In this document: positions 35,087 to 43,496 of the stretch, one piece after another | Layout of the letters: every line of letters starts with the position of its first letter | Position numbering within the stretch: the stretch's first letter is position 1 | DNA from: Rhodococcus sp. KBS0724 | Lineage (GTDB): Bacteria > Actinomycetota > Actinomycetes > Mycobacteriales > Mycobacteriaceae | DNA length: 64,000 nt | Assembly: GCF_005938745.2 (NCBI RefSeq) | Contig: NZ_VCBX02000001.1 | Span: 372,001 to 436,000 of the forward strand | Direction of reading: 5' to 3' | The notes under the pieces: model-generated | Databases searched by the model: none | Told to the model about the DNA's origin: nothing | What the model saw: the letters and a program-made list of their open reading frames with translations, nothing else | Translations under genes and position numbers: made by a program

Positions 35087-36430
35087 GTGACGGGCGCGAT
35101 CAATGCTTCGGGAAGTGCTGCGGTCGAGATGAGTCCAGAGGAAGCCGAATTGCCGGGGGAGACTCCGCAGCGAAAGCTGCGGGTCGGTGTGATCGGATTT
35201 GTCGTACTCGCTGCGCTTGCGGTCGCTTCTGTCCTGATGCTCCTGTTCGGTGTGCCGATGGACGTGATCTATTGGGGCATTTTCCACAACTTCCTTGATC
35301 TCGACGTCTACCGCCATGGCGGCAGTTTTGTGGTGCAGGGACTGCCGTTGTACGACGGTCCGGTTCTGCAGGGAATGATGTTCACGTACACCCCGTTTGC
35401 AGGGATCCTGTTCACGGTCTGGGCGGTGCTCACGTTTCAACAGGCGATCGTGGTGTGGACAGTTCTCAACGTTCTCGCACTTTGTGCGGTGGTCGTGCTG
35501 TGCTGGAAATATCTCGGCTATCGCCTGGACGTCAAGACATATGCAGTAAGCGCGTTGGCTACGGTCATTTTCCTGTTCATGGAACCGGTGCGCACGACGC
35601 TGTGGCTCGGGCAGATCAACATTTTTCTGTTGCTGTTGATCGTATGGGATCTGGGCCGGGACGAGAAAAGTCGTCTTCGGGGTATCGGCGCCGGGATCGC
35701 GGCGGGGGTCAAACTGACTCCGGCGTTCTTCTGGGCGTACCTGTTCATCACGAAGCAGTGGCGCGCCCTGGTGACTGCGGTGATCACGTTCGCGGCGACG
35801 GTGGCTCTGGGATTCATCGTTATGTACAACGATGCGTTGACGTACTGGACAGGCACACTCTTCGACAGTGACCGCGTGGGACGAACCGATTCACCGAGTA
35901 ATCAGTCGGTGTCGGGGTTGATTGCTCAGTTGACGCATACACCGACGCCGTCGAAGGTGCTGGTTCTCGGGTGCAGCGTGGTGGCCGTGTGTCTCGGACT
36001 GGGAGCTGCGTGGATTGCTCACCGTAACGGGCAGAAGTTGCTCGGCCTGACCATGACCGGGCTCACCGCCACAACCGTGTCCCCCTTCTCGTGGGGGCAC
36101 CACTGGGTGTGGTTTGTTCCGTTGGTGATTCTGGCTTCTCACTACGCGATGGCGTCGAAGAAGATCTGGGTCTGGGTCGTGCCGATCGTGTTTCTTCTTC
36201 CCGTCCTGAACTGGTCGCACACGTGGCCGATACCCGCGGCGGATATGCCGGGCACCGACCGCTTCATCGGCATGGGCATGTTCATGTTGCCCTCTCCCGA
36301 TTACTTGCGAATCGCCATGGTGTCGGTCTATCTGTGGGTGTTTGTCGTGGCCGCTGCCATGACGCTGATCGTGTTCGGCTGGAAGAAATGGACAGTGCCG
36401 AATCTGGAAGCTGCAGACGCACCGGCCTGA
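35087..36430 (+). CDS. GT87-family polyprenol-phosphate glycosyltransferase
   Basis: This 447-aa multispanning membrane protein has about ten to twelve hydrophobic helices. The first periplasmic loop carries FLDLDVYRHGGSFVVQGLPLYD, the usual place of the catalytic Asp in GT-C enzymes, and VKLTPAFFWAYLFITKQWRAL matches the DUF2029/GT87 core. Mycobacterial members (e.g. PimE, AftC-type relatives) add mannose or arabinose from lipid-linked donors to cell-envelope glycans. GTG 35087 follows GGAGG (35076-35080). Donor and acceptor here are not known. Confidence 0.82.
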   Translation: MTGAINASGSAAVEMSPEEAELPGETPQRKLRVGVIGFVVLAALAVASVLMLLFGVPMDVIYWGIFHNFLDLDVYRHGGSFVVQGLPLYDGPVLQGMMFTYTPFAGILFTVWAVLTFQQAIVVWTVLNVLALCAVVVLCWKYLGYRLDVKTYAVSALATVIFLFMEPVRTTLWLGQINIFLLLLIVWDLGRDEKSRLRGIGAGIAAGVKLTPAFFWAYLFITKQWRALVTAVITFAATVALGFIVMYNDALTYWTGTLFDSDRVGRTDSPSNQSVSGLIAQLTHTPTPSKVLVLGCSVVAVCLGLGAAWIAHRNGQKLLGLTMTGLTATTVSPFSWGHHWVWFVPLVILASHYAMASKKIWVWVVPIVFLLPVLNWSHTWPIPAADMPGTDRFIGMGMFMLPSPDYLRIAMVSVYLWVFVVAAAMTLIVFGWKKWTVPNLEAADAPA

Positions 36431-36448
36431 CATGGCAGGATCGGACGT

Positions 36449-37024
36449 ATGGCACTTCATCTGAACCTCGTCGGTGACCCCGAAGCGGATGCTCTCCTCT
36501 CCGAGGACCCGTTGGCCTTGTTGCTCGGAATGTTGCTCGATCAACAGGTACCGATGGAGACGGCATTTCTCGGGCCGAAGAAGCTCGCGGATCGGATGGG
36601 TGGTCTCGACGTCCGTCGTATCGCGGACATGGACACGGACGCATTCATCGAGATTTGCGCGCAGACTCCGGCAGTCCATCGTTTCCCGAAGTCGATGGGC
36701 GAACGCATCCAATCCGTGTGCCAGTTCATCGTCGAAAAGTACGACGGTGACACCGCTGCGATCTGGACGTCGGGTGATCCGAACGGCAAGGAAGTGCTCA
36801 AACGGCTCAAGGCGCTGCCCGGCTACGGCGATCAGAAGGCCCGAATCTTCTTGGCGCTCCTGGGCAAACAAATCGGCGTGCAGCCTGACGGTTGGCGCGA
36901 AGCAGCGGGGGATTACGGACTCGAAGGGTCACGGCGGTCCATTGCCGACGTGGTCGACGAGCAGACGCTCCTCGAGGTCCGCGAGTTCAAGAAAGCAGCC
37001 AAGGCCGCAGCAAAGGCAAAATAG
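36449..37024 (+). CDS. HhH-GPD base-excision-repair-like protein
   Basis: This 191-aa small member of the HhH-GPD superfamily has an N-terminal LLGMLLDQQVPMETAFLGPKKLADR helical part and the helix-hairpin-helix LKALPGYGDQKARIFLALLGK (residues about 121-141). The catalytic Lys/Asp pair of classic glycosylases is not obvious after the hairpin. It corresponds to the uncharacterised actinobacterial HhH-GPD group. The C-terminus is a Lys/Ala-rich tail. It follows the GT87 gene by 18 nt. Confidence 0.78.
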   Translation: MALHLNLVGDPEADALLSEDPLALLLGMLLDQQVPMETAFLGPKKLADRMGGLDVRRIADMDTDAFIEICAQTPAVHRFPKSMGERIQSVCQFIVEKYDGDTAAIWTSGDPNGKEVLKRLKALPGYGDQKARIFLALLGKQIGVQPDGWREAAGDYGLEGSRRSIADVVDEQTLLEVREFKKAAKAAAKAK

Positions 37025-37933
37025 TCAGTCCAGCGCGGTACCGCTCGTCCGCACCAGTTTCACCAAGTCGCCTGCCGGCCCTTCGAGTTGCCGCGGCGGC
37101 CGCCATACGGCTCGTAAGGTGCGGGCGAGGTCGAGGCCGTCCACCTCGATAACCCGCAGGTCGCCCGATTTCACCTGTTCTCTGACTGCAAGAGTGCTCA
37201 GCACCGCCGGCCCGACACCACCGAGGACGCTGGTGCGGATCGCGGCCGAGCTGCCGAGTTCGAGGAGCGGTGTCGCACGCTCGTACTCGGCAAGCGCGAC
37301 ATCGAGAGTTGTCCGAGTGCCCGATCCGGGCTCGCGGACCAGCAACGGCGTCATGGCCAGTTCGCCGATGGTGAGTGGTTTACGCCGACGGGCCCACGCG
37401 TGGTCGGGGTCGACGACAACAACGAGTGAGTCGCGAGCGACGGTGATGCTGTGTAGGTGCCTGGGCACAGTCGGGGATTCGACAAATCCGAGATCGCACA
37501 TTCCCACGTCGATTGCTTCGATGACGCGCGTCGAGTTGTACACCTGGAGATGCACGGTCACGTCGGGGTGTAGTCCGCGAAAAGTGCCCAGCCACGCCGG
37601 AATCAGGTGTTCGGCCACGGTCATGCTGGCGCAGACCGTCAACTCCGCTGATCGTTCGGTCCGCATTCCTTCGGCTACGTCGAGTAGCTGTGTCGAATTG
37701 GCCAGGACACGCCGGGCCCAGTGAACGATCACGGTGCCTTGTGGTGTCAACGTTGCCCCGGTTGATTTTCGGTGGATCAGGGGCATGCCGAGTTGGCGTT
37801 CCAGTGCTTTGATCGCACGGGTGGCATTGGGCTGAGCTATATGTGCGAGACGGCTTGCAGCGCTGAGGCTTCCGTGATCATCGACGCCGATCAGTAGCTC
37901 GAGTGTGGTGAGGTCCGGCCAGCGTCGGGTCAT
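37025..37933 (-). CDS. LysR-family regulator (YeiE/CysL-like)
   Basis: This 302-aa regulator has an N-terminal winged helix LELLIGVDDHGSLSAASRLAHIAQPNATRAIKALERQLG (residues about 9-47) and the periplasmic-binding-type effector domain. It is divergent from a YeiH-type transporter, the same pairing as yeiE-yeiH in enterobacteria, where YeiE is connected to sulfite stress. A T-N11-A palindrome in the shared region supports direct control. Effector inferred only. Confidence 0.85.
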   Translation of the reverse strand: MTRRWPDLTTLELLIGVDDHGSLSAASRLAHIAQPNATRAIKALERQLGMPLIHRKSTGATLTPQGTVIVHWARRVLANSTQLLDVAEGMRTERSAELTVCASMTVAEHLIPAWLGTFRGLHPDVTVHLQVYNSTRVIEAIDVGMCDLGFVESPTVPRHLHSITVARDSLVVVVDPDHAWARRRKPLTIGELAMTPLLVREPGSGTRTTLDVALAEYERATPLLELGSSAAIRTSVLGGVGPAVLSTLAVREQVKSGDLRVIEVDGLDLARTLRAVWRPPRQLEGPAGDLVKLVRTSGTALD

Positions 37934-37962
37934 GCGTTCAGGCTATACCTAAGCGATTGCGC

Positions 37963-37977
37963 ATATCGTATTGATAT
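37963..37977. promoter_or_regulatory. LysR T-N11-A operator in the divergent region
   Basis: ATATCGTATTGATAT is ATATC-N5-GATAT, a perfect inverted repeat with T37964-N11-A37976. It lies between the LysR gene and the YeiH gene and 4 nt before the upstream-most possible start of the latter, arguing for a later start (38035 or 38047). Confidence 0.65.
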
Positions 37978-37980
37978 GTC

Positions 37981-39087
37981 GTGATAGTAGAAATCGTGCT
38001 ACCGCGCTGTCGATATCTGACGGACTCTGAACGAGTGAACTGTGATGTGAAGTCCGTGGTCGACAAACTGGCCGTTGCCTCGCCGGTGCCTGTGCGGCGG
38101 TGGGCGAGTATCACTGCGCTTGTGCCCGGGGTGGCGCTGTGCGCCTTCGGCGCGGCGATCGCGCTGGGGATCGGGCGACTCTTTTCTGCTGTAAGCCCGT
38201 TGCTGATTGCCATCGTCGCCGGCGCGATCGTGGCGAATCTTGTTGCCCTTCCCGCGAAATTTCAGCCGGGACTGACGTTTTCGTCCAAACGGCTGCTGCG
38301 CATCGGTATCGCATTGCTCGGTCTTCAGTTGATGTTCAGTGACATTGTCGGTCTGGGTTGGGGTGTGATCGGTGTTGTCGTGGCCATCGTTGTTTTCGGT
38401 ATCGCCGGAACAATGTATGCCGGAAAACTTTTGGGTCTGTCGTGGACTCAGCGACTACTGATTGCCTGCGGTTTCTCGATCTGTGGCGCTGCGGCGGTGG
38501 CCGCCGCCGATGGCGTGGTGAATGCAAAAGAGGAAGAGCTACTGACCGCGGTTGCGCTGGTCGTGATATTTGGTACGTTGATGATTCCGACCATTCCGTT
38601 GTTGGCCAATACCTTCGGGCTCAGTGATGTCAGTGCTGGAATGTGGGCCGGTGGGTCGATTCACGAGGTCGCGCAGGTTGTTGCCGCCGGCAGTGCTCTT
38701 GGCGCCACCGCTATGGGTGTTGCGACTATCGTGAAACTCGCGCGAGTGCTGATGCTTGCGCCGGTCATGGCATTCTTGAGTATTCGTCAACGCGCTATGT
38801 CCGATAATGCGAATCCGCATACGAAGCGGCCACCACTGGTGCCCCTGTTTACCCTGGCGTTCATCGGATTCATGGGACTTCGTTCAACTGGGATTCTCCC
38901 GGAAGATCTTCTCGGCATTGCCAAGACGGTACAGACGGCATTGTTGGCCGCCGCGATGTTTGCACTCGGGCTCGGAGTTCGATTGAGTGTGATCCGCGGA
39001 GTCGGCGTGCGCCCATTCGTTTTGGCTGCACTGTCGACGGTCTGGGTGGCTCTGATCGCCTTGGTGGGAGTGGTACTGGTCAGCTGA
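37981..39087 (+). CDS. YeiH-type putative sulfate/anion exporter (UPF0324)
   Basis: This protein of at most 368 aa has about ten hydrophobic helices: family segments LLIAIVAGAIVANL, RIGIALLGLQLMFSDI, the conserved SICGAAAVAAADGVVNAKEEE loop and GMWAGGSIHEVAQVVAAGSALG are all present. The start is uncertain: GTG 37981 directly abuts the LysR operator, and GTG 38035 or 38047 would place the promoter properly and leave a short cytoplasmic tail. Transport of sulfate or sulfite is suggested for the family and not proven. Confidence 0.78.
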   Translation: MIVEIVLPRCRYLTDSERVNCDVKSVVDKLAVASPVPVRRWASITALVPGVALCAFGAAIALGIGRLFSAVSPLLIAIVAGAIVANLVALPAKFQPGLTFSSKRLLRIGIALLGLQLMFSDIVGLGWGVIGVVVAIVVFGIAGTMYAGKLLGLSWTQRLLIACGFSICGAAAVAAADGVVNAKEEELLTAVALVVIFGTLMIPTIPLLANTFGLSDVSAGMWAGGSIHEVAQVVAAGSALGATAMGVATIVKLARVLMLAPVMAFLSIRQRAMSDNANPHTKRPPLVPLFTLAFIGFMGLRSTGILPEDLLGIAKTVQTALLAAAMFALGLGVRLSVIRGVGVRPFVLAALSTVWVALIALVGVVLVS

Positions 39088-39093
39088 TCGGTT

Positions 39094-40122
39094 TCACCTG
39101 CGGCGTTGGTCTTTCCATTCGCTGGGGCTCATCGAAAACTGAGTGCGAAACCACCTCGAGAAACTGCCTTGTGTAGAGAATCCGAGGTGTACGGCAACAT
39201 CGGTCAACGAATAGCGTGGGTTCGACACCAAACGTTGCGCAAGGCGCCCGCGCACCGAATTGAGAACGGCTGTGAAGGTCTCGCCCGATTCTGCTAGATG
39301 GCGGTGCAGGGTTCGGCGATCGAAGCCGAGGCTTCGGGCCACCTGCTCGACGGAGCATCTTCCGGTGGGGAGTAAAACTTCGATCAATTCCCTTGTGCGG
39401 CTCAGGGTATCGGAGGAATCTGCGGCGGGAAGCGAGTCGAGGAATGTGCGTGCGTACGGGCGCAGTAACTCGTCGGCCAGTTCGTTACGGGCATCCAGAT
39501 CGCTCGCATAGAACACGATCCCGGTGAAGTCGTGATCGAAGTCCACGGCATTGCCGAGAATTCGTCGATGGGTACTGGTGTCGTGCGGGGCATTGTGAGT
39601 GAATCCGACGCTCACAGGTTGCCAGGCCGGCCCGAGGAAGCTCCGCAGGATCTGCACGGTTGCGCCGACGGCGAGTTCGACGGTCTGCCTGGTGTTGACG
39701 GAGTCGGCGGTAGTCCTCGTATTGGCGGGGTCGCCGACCTCCAGGCCGATGCGCAGGGTTGCCAACCCGCTGATCTCGGTCAGGCGGATGCGAAGCGCCT
39801 CGTTGTAGGTGTGCTCGTACCGGATCAGGACATCCAGTGCGCTCCTGACGTCGGGTTCCTCCCTGATGACCAGGCTGAGGGGCCCGAGATTGGACAACCT
39901 CCGGAGTTCGGCAAGGAGGAGACCGAAATCCTCATGCCCGGATTCCGCTGCGGACAATTCGAGGAGTGCGGCAATCGAGGCGGCCGGTACCCACTGATCG
40001 GGGTTGGCGAGACTCGCGGGAACGAGGCCGACGCTCCGCATCAGGTCAACGGCATCGATGTTGACCGAACGGCACAGGTCGACGTAGCGGTTGAGCGAGG
40101 CATAGCGCGCAAGTGGCTTCAC
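39094..40122 (-). CDS. AraC-family regulator (arabinose-binding-domain type)
   Basis: This 342-aa regulator of the OruR/VirS/MmsR-like group has an N-terminal Arabinose_bd domain (LMRSVGLVPASLANPDQWVPAASIAALLELSA) and a C-terminal double helix-turn-helix ending YSLTDVAVHLGFSTQGSFSRWFRTQF. GTG start with AGGAGAC upstream. It is divergent from the oxidoreductase-dioxygenase-BKACE genes and is their probable regulator. Confidence 0.85.
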   Translation of the reverse strand: MKPLARYASLNRYVDLCRSVNIDAVDLMRSVGLVPASLANPDQWVPAASIAALLELSAAESGHEDFGLLLAELRRLSNLGPLSLVIREEPDVRSALDVLIRYEHTYNEALRIRLTEISGLATLRIGLEVGDPANTRTTADSVNTRQTVELAVGATVQILRSFLGPAWQPVSVGFTHNAPHDTSTHRRILGNAVDFDHDFTGIVFYASDLDARNELADELLRPYARTFLDSLPAADSSDTLSRTRELIEVLLPTGRCSVEQVARSLGFDRRTLHRHLAESGETFTAVLNSVRGRLAQRLVSNPRYSLTDVAVHLGFSTQGSFSRWFRTQFSMSPSEWKDQRRR

Positions 40123-40191
40123 TCGGTCTCCTTAAATTTCTTGACCTAATGTCCCGAAATGTTGTGTCTCGTGTCTCGTACAGTTAAGCAT

Positions 40192-40207
40192 GTGAGCGGG
40201 ATCTCAC
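40192..40207. promoter_or_regulatory. Palindrome in the regulator/oxidoreductase divergent region
   Basis: GTGAGCGGGATCTCAC is GTGAG-N6-CTCAC, an inverted repeat between the AraC gene and the oxidoreductase gene. AraC proteins more often use direct repeats, so assignment to this regulator is weak. Confidence 0.35.
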
Positions 40208-40326
40208 CTAGTGTTGTTCTCATCAGATCGCGACCCCCGAAGCTGAATGTGACTTCTGGAAGTTGTTGCGTACGAACATCGCTCGACCGGTTCGGGTCGA
40301 GTATGCCCACAGAATTGGAGAGCATC

Positions 40327-41301
40327 GTGGCACACGCCATTCGATTCCATGAAATTGGTACCCCGTCTGTCATGCGTTGGGAAGAGGTCGAGGTAGGTCA
40401 GCCCGGTGCCGGTGAAGTCCGGATTCGCCATGGAGCCGTCGGCCTCAACTTCGCGGACACGTACTTCAGAAGTGGCCTCTATCCTGCGCAATTGCCTGCC
40501 GGTATGGGCGTCGAGGGTGCCGGCACCGTTGAGGCGATCGGTGACGGCGTTGTCGATTTCAGTGTGGGGGATCGCGTGACCTACACCGGTAGTCCTCTCG
40601 GGGCGTACAGCACCGAGCGCATCATGCCTGCCGCCGACCTGATTGCGCTGCCCGACGGCATCGATTTCGAGACTGCAGCCGCGATGACCATGCGCGGTCT
40701 CACAGCTGCCTACCTTCTGCGTCGCATCCACCCCCTGAAGGCAGGGGATACCGTTCTGCTTCATGCTGCGGCGGGTGGAGTTGGATTGATCTTCACGCAG
40801 TGGGCAAAGCTGCTGGGAATCAAGGTGATCGGCACGGTGTCCACTGACGAGAAGGCAGCTGTTGCCCTGGCGCACGGGTGCGACGAGGTCATCATCTACA
40901 CCCGCGAAGATGTTGTTGCGCGGGTTAGGGAAATCACCGGTGGCGTCGGTGTACCGGTTGTCTACGACAGCATCGGGCAGTCCACATTCGAGGTCTCACT
41001 CGATTCGCTGGCGCGCCGCGGACTGCTGGTGTGCTTCGGCACGGCATCGGGTCCGACCCCGCCGATCAATGCAATGCAGTTGGCGGTCAAGGGATCTCTT
41101 TTTGTCACCCGACCGGCCCTGGCCGACTACATCGCCGATCCCGCGGAGCGCGCCGAATTGGCTGCCGAACTCTTCTCTCACGTCGAAGAGGGGCGGATCA
41201 AAATCGGAATCAACCAGCGGTACGCACTCGAGGATGCGGTGCGCGCGCACCACGATTTGGAATCCGGCCGCAGCATCGGTTCCTCCGTCTTCACCGTCTG
41301 A
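40327..41301 (+). CDS. NADPH:quinone oxidoreductase (zeta-crystallin-like MDR)
   Basis: This 324-aa zinc-independent MDR protein has an N-terminal NFADTYFRSGLYPAQLPAGMGVEGAGTVEAIGDG (residues about 42-75) and a Rossmann domain with VLLHAAAGGVGLIFTQWAKLLG (near 142), then YDSIGQSTFEVSLDSLARRGLLVCFG. Both are hallmarks of quinone oxidoreductase 1 (QOR). GTG 40327 has GGAG at 40317-40320; longer frames to 40159 are rejected as they cross the promoter region. It is first in a cluster with a dioxygenase and a BKACE enzyme. Confidence 0.85.
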   Translation: MAHAIRFHEIGTPSVMRWEEVEVGQPGAGEVRIRHGAVGLNFADTYFRSGLYPAQLPAGMGVEGAGTVEAIGDGVVDFSVGDRVTYTGSPLGAYSTERIMPAADLIALPDGIDFETAAAMTMRGLTAAYLLRRIHPLKAGDTVLLHAAAGGVGLIFTQWAKLLGIKVIGTVSTDEKAAVALAHGCDEVIIYTREDVVARVREITGGVGVPVVYDSIGQSTFEVSLDSLARRGLLVCFGTASGPTPPINAMQLAVKGSLFVTRPALADYIADPAERAELAAELFSHVEEGRIKIGINQRYALEDAVRAHHDLESGRSIGSSVFTV

Positions 41302-41327
41302 CGCCAGCCGTCGAAAGAGGAATCGCC

Positions 41328-42218
41328 ATGAATAGCACTGCAACACTTGTTGATACGGCTACCAGTTCGATCACTGTCGAGAAGCTGACCTGTTCCATCG
41401 GTGCAGAACTGTCCGGAGTGGATCTCGGCGTCGTGGCTCGCGACGATGCGTTGTTCGCCGAACTCAAATCGCTCTTGCTCGAGCACAAGGTTCTGTTCTT
41501 CCGTGACCAGGGTTTCAGCCGGGCGCAGCACGTCGAACTTGCACAACGTTTCGGCGAACTCGAGGATCATCCTGCTCTGGGTAGCGATCCTGACCATCCC
41601 GGACTGGTTCGCATCTACAAAGATCTCGACAGCCCGCCGGAGCATTTCGAGAATGCCTATCACTGCGACGCGACGTGGCGCGTGAATCCGCCCATGGGAT
41701 GTGTACTCCGTTGTGTGGAAACACCTCCTGTCGGAGGTGACACGATCTGGGTGAATATGGCGATGGCATACGACAACCTGCCTGCCGGCGTGAAGGAACA
41801 GATCAAGGACCTCAAAGCTCGGCACAGCATCGAATCGAGTTTCGGTGCCAGGATGCCGATAGACCAGCGTCATCAACTCAAGGAACGCTTTCCCGACGCG
41901 GAACATCCCGTTGTGCGAACGCATCCCGAGACCGGCGAGAAGATTCTTTTTGTCAATTCGTTTGCCACGCACCTCGTTAATTACCACACGCCGGAGAACA
42001 TTCGATACGGCATCGACTTCGCTCCGGGGTCGAGTAACCTGCTCAACTACCTCGCAAGCCAGGCCCAGATCCCCGAGTATCAGGTTCGGTGGCGCTGGAC
42101 CGAGAACAGTGTTGCCATCTGGGACAACCGTTCAACGCAACACTATGCAGTGCAGGACTATTGGCCTGCAGTTCGAAAGATGGAACGCGCCGGAATAGTC
42201 GGTGACGCACCGTTCTGA
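41328..42218 (+). CDS. TauD/TfdA-family 2-oxoglutarate-dependent dioxygenase
   Basis: This 296-aa Fe(II) enzyme has a metal triad from YHCDATW (H-x-D, residues about 111-117) and the distal His in RSTQHYAVQDY (near 274), with the 2-oxoglutarate-binding Arg expected in PAVRKMER. It couples oxidative decarboxylation of 2-oxoglutarate to substrate hydroxylation, commonly releasing sulfite from sulfonates or cleaving ethers, amines or sulfate esters. ATG 41328 follows GAGGAA. It lies 26 nt after the oxidoreductase gene. Substrate unknown. Confidence 0.87.
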   Translation: MNSTATLVDTATSSITVEKLTCSIGAELSGVDLGVVARDDALFAELKSLLLEHKVLFFRDQGFSRAQHVELAQRFGELEDHPALGSDPDHPGLVRIYKDLDSPPEHFENAYHCDATWRVNPPMGCVLRCVETPPVGGDTIWVNMAMAYDNLPAGVKEQIKDLKARHSIESSFGARMPIDQRHQLKERFPDAEHPVVRTHPETGEKILFVNSFATHLVNYHTPENIRYGIDFAPGSSNLLNYLASQAQIPEYQVRWRWTENSVAIWDNRSTQHYAVQDYWPAVRKMERAGIVGDAPF

Positions 42219-42274
42219 TCGTCCACCCTTCTGTCAGCCCCTAACTGTCAGCCCATATTCGATTGGAGTTTGTT

Positions 42275-43327
42275 ATGCATTTTCACGATGACGCCTTGTT
42301 CCCGGAGGTTCAGGAGAAGCTTGTGATTACGGTGGCGCCGTATGGTCCGGAGTGGGAGCCGGATGATTTTGCGGAGGATCTGCCGTTGACGATGGACGAG
42401 CATGTTCAGACTGCGGTGGATTGCTATAACGCGGGTGCGACGGTGCTGCATATTCATGTTCGTGAGCTTGACGGTAAGGGTTCGAAGCGGCTTTCGAAGT
42501 TCAACGAGTTGCTCGGGCGTTTGCGTGAGGCGGTGCCGGAGATGATTCTGCAGGTGGGTGGTTCGATTTCGTTTGCGCCGGAAGGTGAAGGGGCGGATGC
42601 GAAGTGGCTTTCCGATGATGTGCGGCATATGTTGGCGACGTTGGATCCGGCTCCGGATCAGGTGACGATTGCGATCAACACGTCGCAGATGAACATCATG
42701 GAGTTGATGTCTGCGGATGATATTGCGGGGACGTCGATGGAGCGTCCGGAGTTGGCGAATACGTATCGGGAGATGACGGTTCCGGCGGGTCCGGAGTGGG
42801 TGGCGGAGCATTTGCGTCGGTTGCAGGAGGCGGGGATTCAGCCGCATTTCCAGTTGTCGAGTATTCCGCAGCTCGAGACGGTGGAGCGGTTGATTCGGCG
42901 TGGGATCTATACGGGTCCGGTGAATTTGACGTGGGTGGCTATCGGTGGTGGGTTCGACGGTCCGAATCCGTACAACATGATGAATTTCGTTTCGCGGGTT
43001 CCTGATGGTGCGTGTCTGACGCTCGAGACGTTGATGCGCAGTGTGTTGCCGGTGAACACGATGGCGATTGCGATGGGGTTGCATGCGCGGTGTGGCAACG
43101 AGGACACGATCTGGGGTCGTCAGGGCGAGAAGATGACGTCGGTGCAGCAGATCGAGCAGTTGGTGCGTATTGCGGGTGAGTTGGGTCGTGAGGTGGCGAC
43201 GGGTAAGGAAGCGCGCGATATTTATCGGATCGGTGAGAGGTATGCCGATACGGAGGAAACGTTGGCGAAGTTGGGGTATGCGCCGAATCGTCGTCCGGGT
43301 CAGTTGGGTTTCACCCACCACGCCTGA
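42275..43327 (+). CDS. BKACE family beta-keto acid cleavage enzyme (DUF849)
   Basis: This 350-aa Zn-dependent TIM-barrel enzyme condenses a beta-keto acid with acetyl-CoA to give acetoacetate and an acyl-CoA (family founded by Kce of lysine fermentation; other members act on dehydrocarnitine and other keto acids). Metal ligands expected in VLHIHVRELDGKGS (residues about 47-60), the ITVAPYGP start and the NTMAIAMGLHARCGNEDTIW block (near 265-285) are present. ATG 42275 follows GGAG (42264-42267). Codon use is strikingly rich in CCG, GCG, TTG and GTG compared with neighbours. Confidence 0.87.
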   Translation: MHFHDDALFPEVQEKLVITVAPYGPEWEPDDFAEDLPLTMDEHVQTAVDCYNAGATVLHIHVRELDGKGSKRLSKFNELLGRLREAVPEMILQVGGSISFAPEGEGADAKWLSDDVRHMLATLDPAPDQVTIAINTSQMNIMELMSADDIAGTSMERPELANTYREMTVPAGPEWVAEHLRRLQEAGIQPHFQLSSIPQLETVERLIRRGIYTGPVNLTWVAIGGGFDGPNPYNMMNFVSRVPDGACLTLETLMRSVLPVNTMAIAMGLHARCGNEDTIWGRQGEKMTSVQQIEQLVRIAGELGREVATGKEARDIYRIGERYADTEETLAKLGYAPNRRPGQLGFTHHA

Positions 43328-43339
43328 CCGTAATTCTCC

Positions 43340-43371
43340 GGGGGCATGAGCTGTGAACAGTTCATGCCCCC
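43340..43371 (+). terminator. Terminator after the BKACE gene
   Basis: A 15-bp stem with one G-T pair (GGGGGCATGAGCTGT at 43340-43354, complement at 43357-43371) is followed by GTTTC. It separates the oxidoreductase-dioxygenase-BKACE genes from the MFS-hydrolase pair, which must have its own promoter in 43372-43496 or depend on read-through. Confidence 0.75.
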
Positions 43372-43496
43372 GTTTCATCCCCAGAACTTGTTGTACTGAT
43401 CTCCGAACCTTCTGTCCATCAGGCGATTTCCGGACACTATTTCCTTGACCAGGGTTCCGTCGTCGTCTCCCTTCTTCGAGTGCTCCTAGGAGAGTC

